In this document: in pieces, positions 38,065 to 46,910 of the stretch | Position numbering within the stretch: position 1 is the first letter of the stretch | Layout of the letters: the number at the start of each line of letters is the position of its first letter | NCBI RefSeq assembly: GCF_000349845.1 | Contig: NC_020829.1 | Span: 4,719,001 to 4,783,000 of the forward strand | DNA from: Pseudomonas sp. ATCC 13867 | GTDB taxonomy: Bacteria; Pseudomonadota; Gammaproteobacteria; Pseudomonadales; Pseudomonadaceae | Length of the DNA stretch: 64,000 bases | Direction of reading: 5' to 3' | Position numbers and translations under genes: made by a program | The notes under the pieces: model-generated | What the model saw: only the letters and a program-made list of their open reading frames with translations | The model's database searches: none | Told to the model about the DNA's origin: nothing

Positions 38065-38742
38065 ATGAAAATCCTGGTAGTCCTGACCTCCCACGACCAG
38101 CTCGGCAGCACCGGCAGAAAAACCGGCTTCTGGCTCGAGGAGTTCGCCGCTCCCTACTACGTGTTCAAGGATGCCGGCGCCACCCTGACCCTGGCCTCGC
38201 CCAAGGGCGGCCAGCCACCGCTCGACCCCAAGAGCGACGCAGAGGACGCGCAGACCCCGGCCACCCGCCGCTTCCGCCAGGACAGCGATGCGCAGGTCGC
38301 GCTGGCCAACACCGTGAAGCTCAGCGAGGTACAGGCCGACGACTACGACGCCCTCTTCTATCCCGGCGGTCACGGCCCGCTCTGGGACCTGGCCGAGGAC
38401 CGCACCTCGGTGGCGCTGATCGAAGCCTTCCACTCCAGCGGCAAACCCGTTTCCGCCGTCTGCCACGCCCCCGCCGTATTCCGCCATCCGCGCGGCCTGG
38501 ACGGCTGTCCACTGGTGCAGGGCCGGCATGTCACCGGCTTCAGCAACAACGAGGAGGAAGCGGTGGGCCTCACCGACGTGGTGCCGTTCCTCGTCCAGGA
38601 CATGCTCAAGGCCAACGGCGCCCGCTACAGCAAAGGCCCCGACTGGCAGAGCCACGTCGAAGTCGACCGGGGACTGATCACCGGCCAGAACCCCGCCTCC
38701 TCCGAAGCCGTGGCCGAAGCCGTACTGAAATTCCTGACCTGA
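38065..38742 (+). CDS. DJ-1/PfpI-family protein (class I amidotransferase-like)
   Basis: The ATG at 38065 has GAAGGAG upstream and gives 225 residues. The fold shows KILVVLTSHDQ at the start, the SGxGxxE-like TGFWLEEFAAPYYVF (Hsp31/DJ-1 glutamate), YPGGHGPLWDL and the nucleophile elbow AVCHAPAVF with its cysteine. Members act as glyoxalases, deglycases or chaperones. The 'type 1 glutamine amidotransferase domain' form without partner is common in pseudomonads, and its exact activity cannot be told here. It precedes ssrA. Confidence 0.87.
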   Translation: MKILVVLTSHDQLGSTGRKTGFWLEEFAAPYYVFKDAGATLTLASPKGGQPPLDPKSDAEDAQTPATRRFRQDSDAQVALANTVKLSEVQADDYDALFYPGGHGPLWDLAEDRTSVALIEAFHSSGKPVSAVCHAPAVFRHPRGLDGCPLVQGRHVTGFSNNEEEAVGLTDVVPFLVQDMLKANGARYSKGPDWQSHVEVDRGLITGQNPASSEAVAEAVLKFLT

Positions 38743-38763
38743 CAATGGTTTGCACCGCCCTGG

Positions 38764-38793
38764 TTGGACCTCGGGGCGGCTTTACCGTAGAAT
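38764..38793 (+). promoter_or_regulatory. Promoter of ssrA
   Basis: TTGGAC (38764-38769) and TAGAAT (38788-38793) are 18 bases apart. The predicted start is about 15 bases before the mature tmRNA 5' end. Confidence 0.75.
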
Positions 38794-38815
38794 GGTCACG
38801 ACCTTCAAAGGTTTT

Positions 38816-39173
38816 GGGGCCGATTAGGATTCGACGCCGGTAACAAAACTCGAGGGGCATGCCGAGTAGGTGACAGTTCTCGTAAATCAGCTGCCACAAC
38901 TTTATAGTTGCCAACGACGACAACTACGCCCTAGCAGCCTAAGTGCCGCTAGCAGACCCTAGGGGATGCCTGTAAACCCGACGATTAGGTCTGTCATATA
39001 GAACAGGATCGCCGCCAAGTTCGCTGTAGACGTAACGGCTAAAACTCATACAGCTCGCTCCAAGCACCCTGCCACTCGGGCGGCGCGGAGTTAACTCAGT
39101 AGAGATGGCTAAGCATGTAGAACCGACAGCGGAGAACTGGCGGACGGGGGTTCAAATCCCCCCGGCTCCACCA
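38816..39173 (+). ncRNA. ssrA: Transfer-messenger RNA (tmRNA)
   Basis: The RNA starts GGGGCCGATTAGGATTCGAC and ends GGTTCAAATCCCCCCGGCTC plus CACCA, forming the alanine-tRNA-like acceptor with the 5' end. The resume codon GCC is at 38910 and the tag frame (38910-38942) reads ANDDNYALAA followed by TAA, exactly the Pseudomonas tag. It tags stalled proteins for degradation with SmpB. The 3' end, a frequent phage integration site, is intact with no second copy nearby. Confidence 0.97.
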
Positions 39174-39186
39174 AACGCAAGACGAG

Positions 39187-39226
39187 AAGCCCCTGATTTT
39201 CCTAGCGAACTTCAGGGGCTTTTTCG
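39187..39226 (+). terminator. Terminator of ssrA
   Basis: AAGCCCCTGA and TCAGGGGCTT flank a 16-base loop, followed by TTTTTC. It lies 13 bases after the tmRNA 3' end. Confidence 0.87.
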
Positions 39227-39345
39227 TTACAGCGCCAGCTTGCGGCAGGGACGAAGCCACAGGCTTGGCCAATACCGTACTCAATACGTAGTCGACCCGT
39301 TCCGCGAAATGAGCGAGCCACGGTATGCAGACAGGGAAGCAGGCG

Positions 39346-39651
39346 CTAGACCAGCAAGGCTCCCCAGCGCACCAACTCCTCCGGAGCCTCCACAACGACA
39401 ACGGCCTCCTTCAGGCGCCGGGCCAGGCGCAGCCGTTCCGCACTGTGGAGCAAGGGGCCCGCGTCGTCTTCGGCCCCGAACGGATCATCGATCAGCACCC
39501 CCTTGATCAGCCCCTGGCGGAACAGTGCGCGAATGGCGAGGAGATTGCTCTCGCGATGCCCGGTGAGCTCGTTCACGGATTTGAAGTCGATTTCCGAAAG
39601 CTGGCTGAGCACGGCGGTCAACTGGGCCTGGGAGGGTTTTCGACGACTCAT
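39346..39651 (-). CDS. Hypothetical protein next to ssrA
   Basis: The product of 101 residues starts MSRRKPSQAQLTAVLSQL and has a Shine-Dalgarno (CGGAG) eight bases upstream. The N-terminal half looks helical with an SVNELTGHRESNLLAIRALF segment that could be a small winged-helix-like fold. The C-terminus (LKEAVVVVEAPEELVRWGALLV) is hydrophobic. I recognise no family. It faces ssrA convergently and has no operon partner. Confidence 0.65.
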   Translation of the reverse strand: MSRRKPSQAQLTAVLSQLSEIDFKSVNELTGHRESNLLAIRALFRQGLIKGVLIDDPFGAEDDAGPLLHSAERLRLARRLKEAVVVVEAPEELVRWGALLV

Positions 39652-39764
39652 GGTGAACTCCGGGTATAGCGGGTAAAGCTGTGACTATCGACGCCGAATG
39701 TTAACGCTTGATTAGTCGGATGGCTGGCCGACCAAAGTCGACCGGCCAGTGGAAAAGACCTGAC

Positions 39765-40436
39765 TCAATCCCGCGAGACACCCAGTTCCAGCAGGGCAAG
39801 ACGCTCCTCCAGGGCGGCGATGCGAGCCTCCAGCTCGACCAGGCGGGACTCGTCGTGCCCGCCGCCGTCACTGCGCTCGCTGGAGGCGCGGCTGCCGCTG
39901 GCGGCGATGGCGGCCTCGCGGTCTTCCTCGGTACCCAGCAGGTGCATGTAGCGGTCTTCGCGCTGGCCGCTCAGGCGCTCCAGTTGCACGGCCATGCCAC
40001 GTCCGGCGAGGCGTTCGAGCTGGTGGCGGACTTCCTCGGTGTCGTCGAAGTCGTGCATGCGCTGGCTACGGGTGAGCAGCTCGTTGAGAGTCTGTGGGCC
40101 GCGCAGGAACAGCAGGCCGAGCAGGATGACCTGCGGCTTGACCAGTTCCAGCGCCTTGTCCAAGCGCTGCTCCCAGCGGTCGGCGCGGCTGCCCATGACC
40201 AGGCGGGTCATCTCGCGCCCTTCCAGATGGCGCAGGGACTGGCCGACCTGGCCGGGGGTGAGGTTCATCACCGGGTCGCGGCTGGTCTTCTGGTTGCACG
40301 CGGTAACCAGGGCGTTAAGGGTCAGCGGGTAGGCTTCGGGGGTGGTGAGCTGCTTTTCGATCAGGCACCCGAGAACGCGGGCATCCACGGCACTCAGGGG
40401 TTCGAAATCGGAGAGGGTGTCGAGCGACTGGCTCAT
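39765..40436 (-). CDS. YceH-family protein (UPF0502, DUF480)
   Basis: The 223-residue protein is of the YceH family: [31 protein letters not shown] (a longer block in full), [21 protein letters not shown] and [20 protein letters not shown]. Crystal structures of the family show two winged-helix domains, so DNA or RNA binding is likely, but its role is unknown. The C-terminus ends in a coiled coil ([20 protein letters not shown]) typical of pseudomonad members. Confidence 0.88.
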   Translation of the reverse strand: MSQSLDTLSDFEPLSAVDARVLGCLIEKQLTTPEAYPLTLNALVTACNQKTSRDPVMNLTPGQVGQSLRHLEGREMTRLVMGSRADRWEQRLDKALELVKPQVILLGLLFLRGPQTLNELLTRSQRMHDFDDTEEVRHQLERLAGRGMAVQLERLSGQREDRYMHLLGTEEDREAAIAASGSRASSERSDGGGHDESRLVELEARIAALEERLALLELGVSRD

Positions 40437-40605
40437 GGCGGTATCCGTCGATGAGGGAACCGCCCTAGCCTAGCCGTTTACGCGGCGTTTGGCAGCTTCA
40501 GGCGGCTCTGGCTGGGCGACGGTTCAGTGGTCGTTCGATGTTCCTTTCCGCCGACGCCTGCTCGCGCTCCTGCGCATTACGCTCCAGCGTGCGCCAACGG
40601 GCGCC

Positions 40606-41199
40606 TCAGTACGCGCAGGCGCCGAGCAATCGTCGAATGGACAGGTCCAGCGGCTCCAGGCTGGTATCAACGACGAACTCCGGCGCAGGCGGCACTTCAT
40701 AGGGGGAATCGATGCCGGTGAAATCGCTGATCAGCCCCTGTCGCGCCTTGCTGTACAGCCCCTTGGGATCACGCTGCTCGCAGAGATCGAGTGGCGTGGA
40801 AACATGGACTTCGACGAACTGCCCCGGCTGGAACTGCGCCCGCAGTCGCTCGCGGTCGCGCCGGTACGGCGAGATGAAGGCGCAGAGCACGATCAGGCCG
40901 GCGTCCACCATGAGTTTCGCCACTTCGCCTGCGCGCCGGATATTTTCCGCCCGGTCCGCCTCTGCCATGCCCAGATCACGGCAGAGCCCGTGGCGCACGT
41001 TGTCGCCATCGAGCAGATAAGTCTTCCTGCCGGCCGCATACAGCGCCACGTCCAGCGCATTGGCAAGCGTCGACTTGCCGGCTCCCGACAGGCCCGTGAA
41101 CCAGATGCATGCTCCGCGCTGCTGCATGACCTCGGCGCGCATCTGCGTCGTGACCTTCTGTTCGTGCCAGCGCACCTCACTGCTCAACCCGTTCGACAT
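40606..41199 (-). CDS. cysC: Adenylyl-sulfate kinase (APS kinase)
   Basis: CysC phosphorylates adenylyl sulfate to PAPS. The ATG at 41199 gives 197 residues ([17 protein letters not shown]). The P-loop is [16 protein letters not shown], with [15 protein letters not shown], the family [25 protein letters not shown] and [20 protein letters not shown] (20 shown). It stands alone without cysDN or a sulfotransferase nearby. In P. aeruginosa a free-standing cysC also exists, separate from the cysNC fusion. Confidence 0.95.
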   Translation of the reverse strand: MSNGLSSEVRWHEQKVTTQMRAEVMQQRGACIWFTGLSGAGKSTLANALDVALYAAGRKTYLLDGDNVRHGLCRDLGMAEADRAENIRRAGEVAKLMVDAGLIVLCAFISPYRRDRERLRAQFQPGQFVEVHVSTPLDLCEQRDPKGLYSKARQGLISDFTGIDSPYEVPPAPEFVVDTSLEPLDLSIRRLLGACAY

Positions 41200-41375
41200 G
41201 GTTGCCTTCTCGTCCCGAGGAAACGAACAAGGCTGACGAATAGGGGAAGTGGTTCCAATGCGGCGCCTCCACCAGGTGCAGGCAGAAACTTCCGACATGG
41301 CGGCGTGAAAGGGAGTGCGGCAATGAGTTGCCGGGCGTTTTTCGTGCTCCATCGATGTGCCAATGCGCATCTTGT

Positions 41376-41449
41376 TGCAGGAGCTTGCTCGCGAGCTGCA
41401 TGACTCCGGTGGCGGAGCAGAATCCGTTCGCGAGCAAGCTCGCTCCGAA
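41376..41449. repeat. REP inverted pair, one arm degenerate
   Basis: The right arm TTCGCGAGCAAGCTCGCTCC is intact; the left arm is shortened to CAGGAGCTTGCTCGCGAG, having lost the GAGC of GGAGCGAGC. It lies between cysC and the ABC remnant. Confidence 0.75.
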
Positions 41450-41474
41450 GAAAAGCGAAAGCGGCTCGTCAGCC

Positions 41475-41770
41475 CTAGAGCCTGGACCAGATGCCGTTGG
41501 GATAGGCGATGGCACTGCTCACCGACATGTACGGGGACAGCGCGCAGCTCTGGAACACGCTGCTGATGCGGCGGCGATATGACGGCAGGTCGTTGACCTG
41601 CTCGCCGCCGATGAGGATGTCGCCGGAGGTGACGTTCTCGACGCCGGCGCTGCTGCGCAGCAGCGCGGTCTTGCCGCAACCCGACGTCCCCAGCAAGGTG
41701 GAGACCTCGTTGAGGCGGGGCGCGTCGGTGGAGCGTTTGCTGACCCGACGGACATCGACCAACGAGTTTA
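41475..41770 (-). pseudogene. Remnant of a sugar-type ABC transporter ATPase (UgpC/MalK-like)
   Basis: About 97 codons read [10 protein letters not shown], then a Walker A ([14 protein letters not shown]), [39 protein letters not shown] and SAIAYP before a stop at 41475. This is the N-terminal third of a UgpC/MalK-type ATPase. About 20 residues are missing between the first strand and the P-loop, the P-loop Pro is Thr, and the Q-loop is followed by an early stop; signature and Walker B are absent. No permease or binding-protein genes remain. A decayed gene is the best reading. Confidence 0.75.
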
Positions 41771-41846
41771 TTTTTCTTCCGCAACAGGTTTTGCACGGAC
41801 GGTTTGCGGCATCCTTTCCTGGGTCAAGCAAGAGGCGGAGTCGGTC

Positions 41847-42533
41847 ATGACGGAGAAACACCCCGAGTCCACGGTGGAACGCGTCTACCAAGGGGTTTAC
41901 GAGGCCATCAGCAAGCGCACCCTGCGCCCCGGCATGAAGCTGGGCGAGGCGGCGCTGGCGGAATTGTTCAAGGTCAGCCGCACTTCGGTGCGCGCGGCGC
42001 TGAAACATCTGGAAGCGGACGGGCTGGTCTCCAGCGCGCTCAACAAGGGTGCCTGGGTGTCGCTCCCCAGCGACGAGGAGATCCGTTCGCTGTTCGAAAC
42101 GCGGCGGCTGATCGAGATCGGCATCGTCAGCGAACTGTGCCGCCGAGCCGACAGCGCGATCTTCCAGGACCTGCGCGACCACGTGGCGCTGGAGGATGCG
42201 GCCCACGGCCGCGACCATGCGCAGTTCGTCCACCTGCTCGGGGAGTTTCACCTCAAGCTCGCGGCGGCGCTGCACAATCCGGTGCTGCTGGACTTCTTCC
42301 GCAAGCTGATCGAGCGCGCCTCGCTCTACGCCACCACCCTGGACGACGAGCACCACGAAACCTGCCGGGGCAACGAGCACCTGCGGTTGATCGAGTTCAT
42401 CGAGGCGGGCAACCAGGCGGCGGCCATCGAGCTGACCTGCATGCACCTCAACGCCATCGAGCAGGCCATCCTCAGGGCGGCGGGGAACCTGAAGGCGGAT
42501 TACCACCCGCTCAAGCACCTGATCGGCGGCTGA
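41847..42533 (+). CDS. GntR-family regulator with FCD domain
   Basis: The 228-residue regulator has an N-terminal winged helix (YEAISKRTLRPGMKLGEAAL, FKVSRTSVRAALKHLEADGLV) and an FCD effector domain with the metal-binding Asp/His positions (DHVALEDAAHG, FHLKLAAALHNPVLLDFF, RGNEHLRLIEFIEAGNQAAA). It diverges from the ABC remnant and may once have controlled that transporter. The ligand is unknown. Confidence 0.9.
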   Translation: MTEKHPESTVERVYQGVYEAISKRTLRPGMKLGEAALAELFKVSRTSVRAALKHLEADGLVSSALNKGAWVSLPSDEEIRSLFETRRLIEIGIVSELCRRADSAIFQDLRDHVALEDAAHGRDHAQFVHLLGEFHLKLAAALHNPVLLDFFRKLIERASLYATTLDDEHHETCRGNEHLRLIEFIEAGNQAAAIELTCMHLNAIEQAILRAAGNLKADYHPLKHLIGG

Positions 42534-42540
42534 GATTTAC

Positions 42541-42686
42541 TGTAGGAGCGAGCTTGCTCGCGAACCGAGGCGCCCCGTTGATACCGAATCCCATCCCCAC
42601 GCCTCAGCGAAAGAGGACCGGTCGGTGCGTGATTGCACTATGGCGTTAGCCGGGAGCAACTGTTCGCGAGCAAGCTCGCTCCTACA
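42541..42686. repeat. REP inverted pair with long spacer after the GntR gene
   Basis: TGTAGGAGCGAGCTTGCTCG... begins seven bases after the GntR stop codon and its reverse complement ends at 42686. The spacer of about 95 bases is three times longer than in the other pairs. Confidence 0.85.
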
Positions 42687-42697
42687 AAGAGCGGCAG

Positions 42698-42727
42698 AGA
42701 AAAACGCCCGGCGCTGGCCGGGCGTTT
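42698..42727 (-). terminator. Terminator of yjiA
   Basis: AACGCCCGG-CGCTGG-CCGGGCGTT is followed on the minus strand by TTTTTCTC, just past the yjiA stop codon. Confidence 0.85.
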
Positions 42728-42730
42728 CGG

Positions 42731-43729
42731 TCAGGCGGCAGGCTCGCCCGCGATGGCTTCGAAGCCCTGTCGAATCTGCTCTTCCGGCAGGTTGTCACCG
42801 ATGAAGACGATCACGCTCTCGCGCTTCTCGTCGCCCTTCCACTCGGAGTCCCAATCGAAGCCATAGAGCCGCAGCACGCCCTGGAACACCAGGCGACGCG
42901 CCTCGTCGGCGATATTCAGCACGCCCTTGTAGCGCAGCAGCGAATTGCCGTGCCATTGCAGCAGGTCGTCCATGAATTCGCTGAGGCGTTCGATATCCAG
43001 GGGGTTGTCGCTGCGCAGCACCAGGGTGGTGATGCGGTCGGTGGTGTCCGCCGCCGGGCGCACGGGGCGCAGCAGCGGGCGCAGGCCGAGGTCGGCGTTG
43101 AGGTTGAAGCCGCGCACGTCGAGCAGGCGTTCCAGCTCGATGGCGCCGTGCTTCACGGCGTGGATTTCGGCGCGGCGGTTGATGCGCTGCAGGCGCTCGA
43201 CCAGCGCCTCGTATTGTGCAGGCGACACCAGGTCGCTCTTGCTTACCAGGATGCGGTCGCCGAAGCCGACCTGGGCCTGGGCGATGGCTTCCTGCAGGTG
43301 GCGCTCGGCGTTGGCGGCGTCCACCAGGGTGATGATGCCGTCGAGCAGGTAGCGCTCGCGCAGGGTCTCGTCGACGAAGAAGGTCTGCGCCACCGGGGCC
43401 GGATCGGCCAGGCCGGTGCACTCGATCACCACGCGGTCGAAGTCCAGCTCGCCATTGTCGCGGCGCTCCAGCAGGACGTAGAGCGTGCGCTCCAGGTCGC
43501 TATTGATGGTGCAGCAGACGCAGCCGTTGGACAGCGTCGTCACCTGAACCGCGTCGTCGCCGAGCAATTGAGCGTCGATCGGCGTCTCGCTGAACTCGTT
43601 CTCGATCACGGCGATCTTCAGACCGTGCTCGGCCTTGAGGATGTGCTTGAGCAGGGTGGTCTTGCCGGCCCCGAGGAAGCCGGTGAGGACGGTCACCGGA
43701 ATCTGCGGCGCGCTTGCGGAATCGGTCAT
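42731..43729 (-). CDS. yjiA: CobW/COG0523-family GTPase YjiA
   Basis: This is a G3E GTPase of the metal-trafficking COG0523 family. From the ATG at 43729 (MTDSASAPQIPVTVLTGFLG) it has 332 residues, with Walker A GFLGAGKTTLLKHIL, the metal-binding CxCC motif in SNGCVCCTI, Walker B-like ECTGLADPAPV, the base motif VSKSDLV and a C-terminal CobW domain (RYKGVLNI). It is last in the cstA-ybdD-yjiA series, the usual pseudomonad order, which suggests a link to pyruvate or peptide carbon uptake. Confidence 0.93.
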   Translation of the reverse strand: MTDSASAPQIPVTVLTGFLGAGKTTLLKHILKAEHGLKIAVIENEFSETPIDAQLLGDDAVQVTTLSNGCVCCTINSDLERTLYVLLERRDNGELDFDRVVIECTGLADPAPVAQTFFVDETLRERYLLDGIITLVDAANAERHLQEAIAQAQVGFGDRILVSKSDLVSPAQYEALVERLQRINRRAEIHAVKHGAIELERLLDVRGFNLNADLGLRPLLRPVRPAADTTDRITTLVLRSDNPLDIERLSEFMDDLLQWHGNSLLRYKGVLNIADEARRLVFQGVLRLYGFDWDSEWKGDEKRESVIVFIGDNLPEEQIRQGFEAIAGEPAA

Positions 43730-43805
43730 GGGAACATCCAGGCAATCAGAAAAGAAAACAGGCAGAAATGAAAACGGACCGCGATCGCTCGCGGCCCGCA
43801 TCTCT

Positions 43806-43934
43806 ACTTATGAAACGTCGGCGAGGCAGGCGAGGCAAGGCGCCAGTGGCCGGAAAAAGCGGAGTCTACTTCAGTAGATGAGCATTTTTCCGGCCACTGG
43901 CAACGCAGCATCGGCCACGCAGCCAGTTTCATCG
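43806..43934 (-). repeat. Covarying-stem intergenic element, copy B (ybdD-yjiA gap)
   Basis: On the minus strand: outer arm ATGAAAC, box GGCTGCG...GCCGATGCTGCGTT, stem GCCAGTGGCCGGAAAAA, box TGCTCATCTACTGAAGTAGA-CTCCGC, the exactly complementary stem TTTTTCCGGCCACTGGC, box GCCTTGCCTCGCCTGCCTCG and outer arm GTTTCAT. Boxes agree with copies A and C; both stems are different yet complementary. It fills the gap between yjiA and ybdD. Confidence 0.78.
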
Positions 43935-43936
43935 CA

Positions 43937-44140
43937 TCAGCAGCAGCGGATCGGCCTCCCCTTGCCACCACCGTAGCGAGCCTCCTGGCGCTCGCGGAAG
44001 AACTCCTCGTAGGTCATCGGAGTCTTGTCCGGGTGCTTGTTCTGCATATGCTGAACGTAGGTGTCGTAATCGGGCATGCCGACCAGCATGCGTGCGGCCT
44101 GCCCGAGATACTTACCCATGCGGCTGAGGTCGTTGAACAT
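43937..44140 (-). CDS. YbdD/YjiX-family small protein
   Basis: The 67-residue protein has the family layout: [39 protein letters not shown] and the C-terminal RPIRCC with two cysteines. Members are nearly always encoded just after CstA/BtsT pyruvate transporters and, in E. coli, take part in their function. It starts 12 bases after the cstA stop codon. Confidence 0.93.
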   Translation of the reverse strand: MFNDLSRMGKYLGQAARMLVGMPDYDTYVQHMQNKHPDKTPMTYEEFFRERQEARYGGGKGRPIRCC

Positions 44141-44152
44141 GATCTACCTCCG

Positions 44153-46219
44153 TCAGGCGTCCGGGATCGGCTGGAACGGCGCCTCCTTGTCGGTGCGCTC
44201 CTTCTTGCTCCAGGCGCTGGCGCCCACCTTGATCGAGTACACCAGCACGCTGAACACCACCAGCAGGAACAGCACGGTGAGACCGGCGTTGATGTAGGCG
44301 TTCATCATCACCGCCTGCACCTGGCCGATATCCTTGGCCGGCGCCAGCACTTGCCCGGCATCGAGCGCGGCGCTGTACTTCTTGCCCAGGGCGACGAAGC
44401 CCACGGCCGGGTTGCTGTCGAAGACCTTGATCAGCCCCGCCGCGGTGGTGCAGATCAGCAGCCAGGCGGCCGGCAGCGCGGTCACCCAGACGTACTGCTG
44501 ACGCTTCATCTTGATCAGCACGACGGTGGCGAGCATCAGCGCGATACCGGCGAGCATCTGGTTGGAGATGCCGAACAGCGGCCACAGCGTGTTGATCCCA
44601 CCCAGCGGATCGACCACGCCCTGGTACAGCAGCCAGCCCCACAGCGCGACACAACCGCCGGTGCCGACGATGTTGGCGCCCCAGGAGTCGGTCTTCCTCA
44701 GTGCCGGGACGAAGTTGCCCAGCAGGTCCTGCAGCATGAAGCGACCGGCACGGGTACCGGCGTCCACCGCGGTGAGGATGAACAGCGCCTCGAAGAGGAT
44801 CGCGAAGTGATACCAGAAGGCCATCGTATTCTCACCCGGCAGCACCTGGTGAAGGATGTGCGCGATACCCACGGCGAGGGTCGGCGCACCGCCGGCACGG
44901 GCCAGGATGGTGGTTTCGCCGATATCCTTGGCGGTCTGGGTCAGCACCTCGGGGGAAATCATGAAGCCCCAACTGCTGACGGTGGCGGCCACCGCGTTGA
45001 CGTCGGTACCGACCACGGCCGGCGGGCTGTTCATGGCGAAGTAGATGCCCGGCTCGATCACCGAGGCGGCGACCATCGCCATGATCGCCACGAAGGACTC
45101 CATCAGCATGCCGCCGTAGCCGATGTAGCGGGCGTCGGGCTCGCGGTTGAGCAGCTTCGGCGTGGTGCCGGAGGAGATCAGCGCGTGGAAGCCGGACACG
45201 GCGCCACAGGCGATGGTGATGAACAGGAACGGGAACAGGCTGCCCTTCCACACCGGGCCGGTGCCGTCGGTGAACTGGGTCAGGGCCGGCATCTTCAGCT
45301 CCGGCATGACGATCAGAATGCCGATGGCCAGGGCGACGATGGTGCCGATCTTGAGGAAGGTCGACAGATAGTCACGCGGCGCCAGCAGCAGCCACACCGG
45401 CAGCACCGAGGCGACGGCGCCGTAGCCGATCAGCATCCAGACGATCTGCACGCCGTGGAAGGTGAAGACCGGCGCCCATTCCGGGCTGGCGGCGACCTGC
45501 CCGCCCAACCAGATGGAGCCCAGCAGCAGCGCCACGCCGACCACGGAAATCTCGCCGATGCGGCCCGGGCGGATGTAGCGCATGTACACGCCCATGAGGA
45601 TCGCGATCGGGATGGTCGCCAGCACGGTGAACATGCCCCACGGGCTTTCGGCCAGGGCTTTCACCACGATCAGGGCGAGTACCGCGAGGATGATGATCAT
45701 GATCAGGAACGCGCCGAACAGGGCGATGGTCCCCGCCACCTGCCCCATTTCCTCGCGCACCAGTTCACCCAGCGAGCGCCCATTGCGGCGGCTGGAGATG
45801 AACAGGACCATGAAGTCCTGAACGGCACCGGCCAGCACCACGCCGGCGATCAGCCAGAGCGTGCCGGGCAGGTAGCCCATCTGCGCCGCGAGCACGGGAC
45901 CGACCAGCGGGCCGGCGCCGGCGATGGCGGCGAAGTGGTGACCGAAGAGGATGTGCTTGTTGGTCGGGACGTAGTCCAGGCCGTCGTTGTTGAGGACCGC
46001 GGGGGTCGCTCGGTTGGGATCCAGTTGCATCACCTTGGTGGCGATGAACAGGCTGTAGTAGCGGTAGGCGACCAGGTAAATGGCGACCGCTGCGACGACG
46101 ATCCACAATGCGTTGATGGCTTCGCCGCGGCGCAACGCCACGACTCCTAAGGCAAAGGCACCGACTATCGCCACCACCAGCCATGCGAGGTGACGCAGCA
46201 GGTTGTTGTTATTGTTCAT
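44153..46219 (-). CDS. cstA: Carbon-starvation protein CstA, pyruvate/peptide transporter
   Basis: The 688-residue inner-membrane protein has about 16 helices and the CstA motifs HILFGHHFAAIAGAGPLVGP, LAGAVQDFMVLFISSRRNGRS (20 shown here: LAGAVQDFMVLFISSRRNGR) and SGFHALISSGTTPKLL. E. coli CstA and BtsT take up pyruvate. The N-terminus MNNNNNLL is encoded by AAC/AAT repeats that form a strong Crc/Hfq-type AAnAAnAA motif over the first codons. GGAAG lies eight bases before the ATG. It leads the cstA-ybdD-yjiA group. Confidence 0.95.
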   Translation of the reverse strand: MNNNNNLLRHLAWLVVAIVGAFALGVVALRRGEAINALWIVVAAVAIYLVAYRYYSLFIATKVMQLDPNRATPAVLNNDGLDYVPTNKHILFGHHFAAIAGAGPLVGPVLAAQMGYLPGTLWLIAGVVLAGAVQDFMVLFISSRRNGRSLGELVREEMGQVAGTIALFGAFLIMIIILAVLALIVVKALAESPWGMFTVLATIPIAILMGVYMRYIRPGRIGEISVVGVALLLGSIWLGGQVAASPEWAPVFTFHGVQIVWMLIGYGAVASVLPVWLLLAPRDYLSTFLKIGTIVALAIGILIVMPELKMPALTQFTDGTGPVWKGSLFPFLFITIACGAVSGFHALISSGTTPKLLNREPDARYIGYGGMLMESFVAIMAMVAASVIEPGIYFAMNSPPAVVGTDVNAVAATVSSWGFMISPEVLTQTAKDIGETTILARAGGAPTLAVGIAHILHQVLPGENTMAFWYHFAILFEALFILTAVDAGTRAGRFMLQDLLGNFVPALRKTDSWGANIVGTGGCVALWGWLLYQGVVDPLGGINTLWPLFGISNQMLAGIALMLATVVLIKMKRQQYVWVTALPAAWLLICTTAAGLIKVFDSNPAVGFVALGKKYSAALDAGQVLAPAKDIGQVQAVMMNAYINAGLTVLFLLVVFSVLVYSIKVGASAWSKKERTDKEAPFQPIPDA

Positions 46220-46361
46220 AGCGAGGCTTCCGACAGTTTGAAGGCGAGAATTCGCAGAAAAATTCTAATCTTTTCCCACGACCCATTCATACGACCTTAG
46301 TCTAGAGCGGTTACGTGCTTATTGCCTGAGCTCAAAATCGACCAGCCGGACGATGCAAAAG

Positions 46362-46388
46362 AAAAACCCGCATCTGCAGCGGGCTTTT
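46362..46388 (-). terminator. Terminator of the DUF3015 gene
   Basis: On the minus strand AAGCCCGC-TGCAGAT-GCGGGTTTTTC forms a stem followed by a T-run, about 15 bases after the stop codon of the DUF3015 gene. Confidence 0.8.
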
Positions 46389-46403
46389 CGGGGGCGCGGG
46401 GGA

Positions 46404-46910
46404 TCAGACTGGCTGCTTGGCGTAGCGCGACAGCACCTGATCGCGGCTCATCACCGCCAGGGTATTGTTCAGCACCTGCTCGCCGGTGCTGTCCTGGGTG
46501 GCGAATATCTCGCCGAAGTGCTGCTGGGTCACCTGGGCGAAGTGCGCGCGGTCCTCGCTCGGGATGCCCAGCAGGACGGCGTAGGCATCCAGCGCCTCTC
46601 CGTGGCCCTTGGCCATGTCCTCGGCGATGTTGTCGAGCATGCCGTTCATGGCGAAGATCGAGCGGCCGCCGTAGCCGATGCGCACATTGGAGTCACAGCC
46701 GTTGGTACCCGAGGTCAGACCGAAGGTGGCGTTGCCCGACGTGCCGTTGGTGGTGGTGGCCAGCAGGTGCGGCAGCAGGCCGCGCTGCCCCTCGAACACC
46801 ATGTTGCCCCAGCCGCATCCCTTGCCGCCGGCTTCGTCGGCTTGCGCCAACAGGCTGGTGGCGCTCAAAACACCAAGGATCAGGCCCTTGCTCAGGAGTT
46901 TCTTGTCCAT
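46404..46910 (-). CDS. DUF3015 secreted protein
   Basis: The 168-residue product has a Sec signal peptide (MDKKLLSKGLILGVLSATSL, cleavage after AQA) and the DUF3015 pattern GCGWGNMVFEGQRGLLPHLL, TFGLTSGTNGCDSN, then GYGGRSIFAMNGMLDNIAED. Two to three cysteines suggest a periplasmic or outer-membrane location. Function is unknown. It lies between cstA and mapZ, as in P. aeruginosa. Confidence 0.92.
   Translation of the reverse strand: MDKKLLSKGLILGVLSATSLLAQADEAGGKGCGWGNMVFEGQRGLLPHLLATTTNGTSGNATFGLTSGTNGCDSNVRIGYGGRSIFAMNGMLDNIAEDMAKGHGEALDAYAVLLGIPSEDRAHFAQVTQQHFGEIFATQDSTGEQVLNNTLAVMSRDQVLSRYAKQPV

Noticed and set aside
38816..39345. Possible prophage or island inserted at ssrA
   Set aside because: No integrase and no second copy of the tmRNA 3' end were found; only one small gene follows.
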